A stretch of DNA of 64,000 nucleotides from Comamonas fluminis (lineage in GTDB: Bacteria; Pseudomonadota; Gammaproteobacteria; Burkholderiales; Burkholderiaceae_C), in the NCBI RefSeq assembly GCF_019186805.1, contig NZ_CP066783.1, positions 2,059,501 through 2,123,500 on the forward strand, in the 5' to 3' direction. Positions 60,560 through 64,000 of the stretch are shown here, piece after piece; position 1 is the stretch's first letter; every line of letters begins with the position of its first letter. A program made the position numbers and the translations under genes. The notes beneath the pieces were generated by a model. It was not told where the DNA came from. It worked only from the letters and a program-made list of their open reading frames with translations, and ran no database searches.

Positions 60560-60666
60560 TGCTCCCCCTGAGGCGCTACGCGCCTTCCCCCTCTCTCTAC
60601 GCGCTGCGCGCTAGGGGAGGGGGACGACAGCATCGCTGCGAGGCGGCTCTTGCTTGCTGTCTCTTG
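60560..60666 (+). repeat. Long GC-rich dispersed repeat, copy C
   Basis: Starts GCTCCCCCTGAGGCGCTACG and ends GGCGGCTCTTGCTTGCTGTC, about 105 bp. It matches copies A and B in order of elements. It lies between cysA and dsbB. Confidence 0.75.
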
Positions 60667-60755
60667 CGAAAGAGGCGGTGCATACAGCCGGGATGAAGGC
60701 GTAGACGTTATCCTTGGCTTTGGCACGACTCGAAAATTTCGCAGAAAGAAAATTG

Positions 60756-61256
60756 ATGCTTCAATGGTTTGAAACCGCGCCGCGGCGCATTCTGGGCTTG
60801 ATCTGTCTGGCCTGTGTGGCCATGCTGGCCTTTGGCCTGTATCTGCAGCATGTGGTGGGGCTGGAGCCATGCCCGATGTGTATCGTGCAGCGCTATGCAC
60901 TGATTTTGGTAGCTATCTTCACAGGCCTGGCAAGCGTCAGAGGCCAAAAAGGCTGGTGGATGAGCTTTGGCGTGCTGGCGCTGCTGATGAGCGGCTTTGG
61001 CGCATTTGTCGCCGCCCGCCAGACCTGGCTGCAGTGGTATCCCCCCGAGTTTGCGACCTGTGGCCGCGACTTTTACGGGATGATCGAGCACTACTCTTTC
61101 AGCCGTTCCATCCCCATGATCTTCCAGGGCTCGGGCGACTGTGCGGCCATTGACTGGACCTTTCTGGGCGGCTCCATCGCCAACTGGTCCTTCATCTGCT
61201 TTGCCGCGTTCTTTGTGATTCTGGCAACGCTTTTACTCAAGGCCTGCAAGCGCTGA
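60756..61256 (+). CDS. dsbB: Disulfide bond formation protein B
   Basis: A 166-residue four-span membrane protein with two redox pairs: PCPMC near residue 42-46 and the second pair in TCGRD plus SGDCAAI near residues 99-130. It reoxidises DsbA in the periplasm and passes electrons to quinones. The ATG at 60756 begins the family-like MLQWFETAPRRILG; an upstream in-frame ATG at 60714 is weaker. A strong terminator follows. Confidence 0.94.
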   Translation: MLQWFETAPRRILGLICLACVAMLAFGLYLQHVVGLEPCPMCIVQRYALILVAIFTGLASVRGQKGWWMSFGVLALLMSGFGAFVAARQTWLQWYPPEFATCGRDFYGMIEHYSFSRSIPMIFQGSGDCAAIDWTFLGGSIANWSFICFAAFFVILATLLLKACKR

Positions 61257-61276
61257 TCTGCTGCTCTCAGACAAAA

Positions 61277-61318
61277 CAAAACCCCGAAGCGTTTTCACTC
61301 TTCGGGGTTTTGTGTTTT
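61277..61318. terminator. Bidirectional terminator between dsbB and gst
   Basis: CAAAACCCCGAAG pairs with CTTCGGGGTTTTG over a ten-base loop, then GTGTTTTTG. It ends dsbB on the plus strand and the glutathione S-transferase gene on the minus strand. Confidence 0.9.
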
Positions 61319-61327
61319 TGGGGAGCG

Positions 61328-62032
61328 TTAAAGGCTTTCCACGCTCTCGCCGACAAATGTCGGGCCCGTGCTGCCGGGAACCCAGCCTGGATAGGTTTCC
61401 ATGACTTCGGCAAACAGGGCCGAATCAATCCAGCGCTGCAGCCAGTCTTGAAGATGGGGCCAGGGCTGCTCGTTCCACTGGGCTTCATCGATACGGGCGT
61501 ACTGGCGCACAAAGGGGCGCAGCGCCATATCGGCCAGGCTGGGGTTCAGACCAAACAGATAGCCGGTTTCTTCCAGCAGGTCGTTGAGTTCGGACAGCCA
61601 GGTCAGCGCATCGGCCTGGGCCTGATTGACGGTCTCGGCATCGTGGCGCTCGGGGTATTTGCAGCGGTCCAGCGCCTGTTTGAAGAAGCCGTCATTGCGC
61701 TCGATCAGCGCCAGCATGTCTTCCAGACTGCCTTGTGTGGGCTGCAGCCAGCCATCGGGGTCGTGGCTGCGCAGCGCGTGCAGCATGACTTCCAGGCTCT
61801 GGTCTATCACTTTGCCGTCCTGCAGCACCAGCACAGGCACCGTGCCCTTGGGCGATGCATCCAGCAGCGCCTGGGGCTTGTTGCGCAGATTGATCTCACG
61901 CAGCTCGCAGGCCAGGCCCGCGTGGGCCAGCGCCAGACGGGCACGAATCGCGTAAGGGCAGCGACGGAAGGAATACAGAACGGGCAAAGTGGTTGCAGCG
62001 GTCAAGGCAGAAGGTGTGAAAAAGAAAAACAA
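61328..62032 (-). CDS. Glutathione S-transferase family protein
   Basis: A 234-residue protein with an N-terminal thioredoxin-like fold (PVLYSFRRCPYAIRARLALAHAG, with a CPY active-site pattern; PKGTVPVL and DQSLEVM later) and a C-terminal alpha-helical domain (NPSLADMALRPFVRQYARID). There is no ATG between the preceding stop codon and the conserved fold. I give a TTG at 62032, but TTG codons at 62005 or 61987 are equally possible. The substrate is unknown. Confidence 0.82.
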   Translation of the reverse strand: MFFFFTPSALTAATTLPVLYSFRRCPYAIRARLALAHAGLACELREINLRNKPQALLDASPKGTVPVLVLQDGKVIDQSLEVMLHALRSHDPDGWLQPTQGSLEDMLALIERNDGFFKQALDRCKYPERHDAETVNQAQADALTWLSELNDLLEETGYLFGLNPSLADMALRPFVRQYARIDEAQWNEQPWPHLQDWLQRWIDSALFAEVMETYPGWVPGSTGPTFVGESVESL

Positions 62033-62124
62033 AAGCGCCTGAATGCGGCGCGGGCTGGAGCGCTACTGTACCCGCAGCGCTGAAGCCATGTGCGGGTATG
62101 CGGCATCGTTCAGACTGATTCGCT

Positions 62125-62180
62125 CTTTATTTGATAGCTTCTTGCGCATTGATATCAATGGCTGCGGCGCTATTTGACGG
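62125..62180 (+). repeat. Dispersed ATAGCTGC-type repeat, copy overlapping the LysR gene end
   Basis: TTTGATAGCTTCTTGCGCAT and the tail ATATCAATGGC match the family core. It overlaps the end of the AmpR-like gene at 62127, so its last codons are repeat-derived. Confidence 0.55.
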
Positions 62181-63056
62181 AGATTCTGCCGCCGCATCGG
62201 CCTGCAGGCAGTGCAGCAGCCATTGGCGAAAAATCTGCAGCGCCTGGCTGTCGCTGCGGGATTTGAGGTGGGCCAGCCAGTAGGCTCCGGTATCCACCTC
62301 GTGTGCAAACGGGCGCACCAGCCGCCCTTGCTGCAGCATATGGCCGAACATGCGCGTGGGCAGCAGGGCCACGCCAGCGCCCTGGGCCGCGGCTTCGGCC
62401 AGCGTCAGTGATGAGTCAAACATGGCGCCACAGGCCATTGGCGCGGGCTGGTTCAGCGCCGCAAACCAGCCTTCCCATTCTTGCGTGCGGTAAGAGCGCA
62501 GCAGCGTGTGGCGGGCCAGATCGGCAGGCTCGCGCAGTTGCGCGGCCAATGCGGGCGCGCACATGGGCGAGAGCGGGGCGCGCAGCAGCATCTGCGCATG
62601 CGTGCCATGCCAGGCACCATCGCCAAAGCGTATGGCGGCATCCAGTCCTTCGCCCGCCAGATCCACGCGGTTGTTATGGGTCAGCAGGCGCAGGTCGATA
62701 TGGCTGTGCAGTTGCTGAAACTGGCTCAGGCGCGGAATCAGCCAACCAATGGCGAAGGTGCCGACCACGCCCACCGTCAGAATCTCGCGCGGGCGCGGCG
62801 CGGCAACCTGCTGCAGCGACTGGGCAATGCGCTCGAAGCTTTGCGACACCGCAGGCCACAGGGCCTGGCCTTCATCGGTCAGCGCCAGCCCGCGTGGCAG
62901 GCGGCGAAACAGCGGCTTGCCCAGACGCTCTTCCAGGTTGCGAATGTGCTGGCTGACGGCCGCCTGGGTGACATGCAACTCCTCGGCCGCGCGCGTCAGG
63001 CTCAGGTGGCGCGCTGCGGCGTCGAACATGCGCAGGGCGTTGAGGGGAAGCTGCAT
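62127..63056 (-). CDS. ampR: LysR family regulator, AmpR-like
   Basis: A 309-residue LysR-type regulator of the GcvA/AmpR subgroup. The start MQLPLNALRMFDAAARHLSLTRAAEELHVTQAAVSQHIRNLE is the subgroup hallmark (split here across residues 1-43), with LFRRLPRGLALTDEGQ following. It is divergent from a class A beta-lactamase, 108 bp apart, which is the classic AmpR arrangement. In relatives AmpR senses peptidoglycan fragments in the cytoplasm and turns on the lactamase. The final residues are encoded by a repeat copy and look non-native (SNSAAAIDINAQEAIK). Confidence 0.85.
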   Translation of the reverse strand: MQLPLNALRMFDAAARHLSLTRAAEELHVTQAAVSQHIRNLEERLGKPLFRRLPRGLALTDEGQALWPAVSQSFERIAQSLQQVAAPRPREILTVGVVGTFAIGWLIPRLSQFQQLHSHIDLRLLTHNNRVDLAGEGLDAAIRFGDGAWHGTHAQMLLRAPLSPMCAPALAAQLREPADLARHTLLRSYRTQEWEGWFAALNQPAPMACGAMFDSSLTLAEAAAQGAGVALLPTRMFGHMLQQGRLVRPFAHEVDTGAYWLAHLKSRSDSQALQIFRQWLLHCLQADAAAESPSNSAAAIDINAQEAIK

Positions 63057-63164
63057 GGGTATGTATAAGTTAATCTAATGGGTGATGGCAATTATTGTCG
63101 CTGGTGGCTTGTTTGATTCATTCATAGACTGCGTTTTATTGCGAACCAACATAAAGAGGAACTT
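63057..63164. promoter_or_regulatory. Divergent ampR-bla control region
   Basis: The 108-bp gap contains TATAAGTTAATCTAATG near 63064-63080, a T-N11-A LysR-type pattern close to the ampR start. The lactamase start is preceded by AAGAGG at a good spacing. AmpR binding here is inferred. Confidence 0.5.
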
Positions 63165-64000
63165 ATGCAAAGACGCCATCTGCTGACAACTGCCGCTGCA
63201 CTGGGGCTGGGCGGCTGGGGCATGACGGGCTGTGCCATGGGCAGCAAGCAGCAGGTGCACGCCAATATGCTGCCCACGCGTGAGCTGGCCCGGCTGGAGA
63301 CCCTGTCGGGCGGGCGGCTGGGTCTGTATATGCGCGATACGGCCACGGGGCTGGAGGCAGGCTGGCGCAGCCAGGAGCGCTTTGCCCTGTGCAGCACATT
63401 CAAGACTTTGCTGGCGGCCCACGCGCTGTCGGAAGTGCAGCAAGGCCGCCTGGCACTGGAGCGTACATTTCAATACCGCCGTGCCGATCTGGTGCCCTGG
63501 TCTCCGGTCACGCAAAAGCATGCGGACACCGACTCTGGCATGACGCTGCAGCAGCTGTGCGAAGCCGCCGTGGTGGTCAGCGACAACACGGCAGCCAATC
63601 TGCTGCTCAAGGCCACGGGCGGGCCGCAGGCGCTGACGGCCTGGCTGCGCCTGATGGGCGACCACCAGACGCGGTTGGACCGCTTTGAGCCTGAACTCAA
63701 TACCGCGATGGCGGGTGATGAGCGCGATACCAGCACGCCCGCCGCCATGCTGGGCAGCTTGCAGAAGCTGCTGGTGGGCCCGGTGCTGGGTGAGGCGCAG
63801 CGCAGCCTGCTGCTGCAATGGCTGCAGGCCAGCCGCACGGGCGACAAGCGCTTGCGCGCTGGCATGCCTGCCGAATGGAAGGCAGGCGGCAAGACGGGCA
63901 GCGGCGAAAACGGTACGGCCAACGACAGCTTGATTGTCTGGCCCACGCCGCAGGCCAGGCCGCTGCTGGTGACGGCGTTCCTCACGGGAAGCCAGCTGGA
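63165..64000 (+). CDS. Class A beta-lactamase, Tat-type signal, C terminus outside window
   Basis: The frame from the ATG at 63165 stays open to the window end (278 codons). The start MQRRHLLTTAAALGLGGWGM has twin arginines (Tat pathway) and continues TGC, a possible lipobox. Class A motifs are all present: LCSTFK (nucleophile Ser with a Cys before it), SDN in VVSDNTA, EPELN, and KTG in GGKTGSGE. The enzyme hydrolyses beta-lactams in the periplasm. A cysteine precedes the nucleophile as in some carbapenemases, but the residue after KTG that would pair with it is not cysteine here. The last part is missing, so full length cannot be checked. Confidence 0.92.
   Translation, partial: MQRRHLLTTAAALGLGGWGMTGCAMGSKQQVHANMLPTRELARLETLSGGRLGLYMRDTATGLEAGWRSQERFALCSTFKTLLAAHALSEVQQGRLALERTFQYRRADLVPWSPVTQKHADTDSGMTLQQLCEAAVVVSDNTAANLLLKATGGPQALTAWLRLMGDHQTRLDRFEPELNTAMAGDERDTSTPAAMLGSLQKLLVGPVLGEAQRSLLLQWLQASRTGDKRLRAGMPAEWKAGGKTGSGENGTANDSLIVWPTPQARPLLVTAFLTGSQL

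Noticed and set aside
1..64000. CRISPR array, prophage or complete insertion sequence
   Set aside because: No regularly spaced direct repeats, phage structural genes or transposase with terminal inverted repeats were seen.

Overview
The window is about 64 kb of high-GC bacterial chromosome. Gene content points to a betaproteobacterium of the family Comamonadaceae, most likely Comamonas or a close relative. The basis is a Bug-type tricarboxylate receptor, a poly-hydroxybutyrate-type 3-hydroxybutyrate dehydrogenase, a RelA with the ExDD signature, an OmpR/EnvZ pair, and two families of short dispersed repeats that I associate with this family. This assignment is an inference from proteins and style; there is no rRNA in the window. 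I see no prophage, complete insertion sequence, CRISPR array or rRNA operon. Genes are tightly packed with many translational overlaps.

Layout. 0-4.4 kb: edge fragment, DUF2721 membrane protein, ArgP regulator divergent from a LysE/ArgO exporter, and an Lrp-type regulator divergent from an RhtA-type exporter, so two amino-acid efflux modules side by side. 4.9-9.8 kb: the stress operon prkA-yeaH-spoVR. 9.9-15.4 kb: an orphan MetQ-type receptor, DUF3820 protein, Ala-rich envelope protein, NADPH:FMN reductase, serB, a Bug receptor and a membrane protein. 15.5-25 kb: mfd, ispD-ispF, ompR/envZ (with a terminator between them), a SIMPL-domain protein and bdhA. 25.1-28.5 kb: an alpha/beta hydrolase translationally coupled to relA, then tRNA-Val(GAC).

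28.6-36.3 kb: a non-coding stretch, then a livHMGF transporter operon that includes an acyl-CoA ligase and its own binding protein, visibly less GC-rich than its surroundings. 36.5-38.8 kb: a sulfide/persulfide module (BigR-type regulator, split YeeE/YedE transporter, persulfide-dioxygenase-like hydrolase). 38.9-44.4 kb: DUF1254 protein, a hypothetical protein and metN-metI-(OB-fold protein)-metQ. 44.6-50.1 kb: the most interesting locus, an apparent six-gene minus-strand operon of a biotin-type ECF transporter (bioM, bioN, bioY) followed by an AMP-forming acyl-CoA ligase, a thiolase-like enzyme that lacks the usual second catalytic cysteine, and a nitroreductase. A comparable BioY-ligase-thiolase set exists in Bacillus subtilis (yhfUTS), so this looks like a conserved but functionally undefined pathway tied to biotin or a biotin vitamer.

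50.7-64 kb: a YncD/PqqU-like TonB receptor (PQQ uptake), a small anchored protein, azoR with a divergent LysR regulator, an RBBP9-type hydrolase, the sulfate transporter sbp-cysT-cysW-cysA, dsbB, a glutathione S-transferase, and an AmpR-like regulator divergent from a Tat-type class A beta-lactamase that runs off the window. Two sulfur-amino-acid import systems, the sulfate importer and the persulfide module make sulfur handling a recurrent theme. Starts were chosen from ribosome-binding sites and family lengths; where they are ambiguous this is stated.
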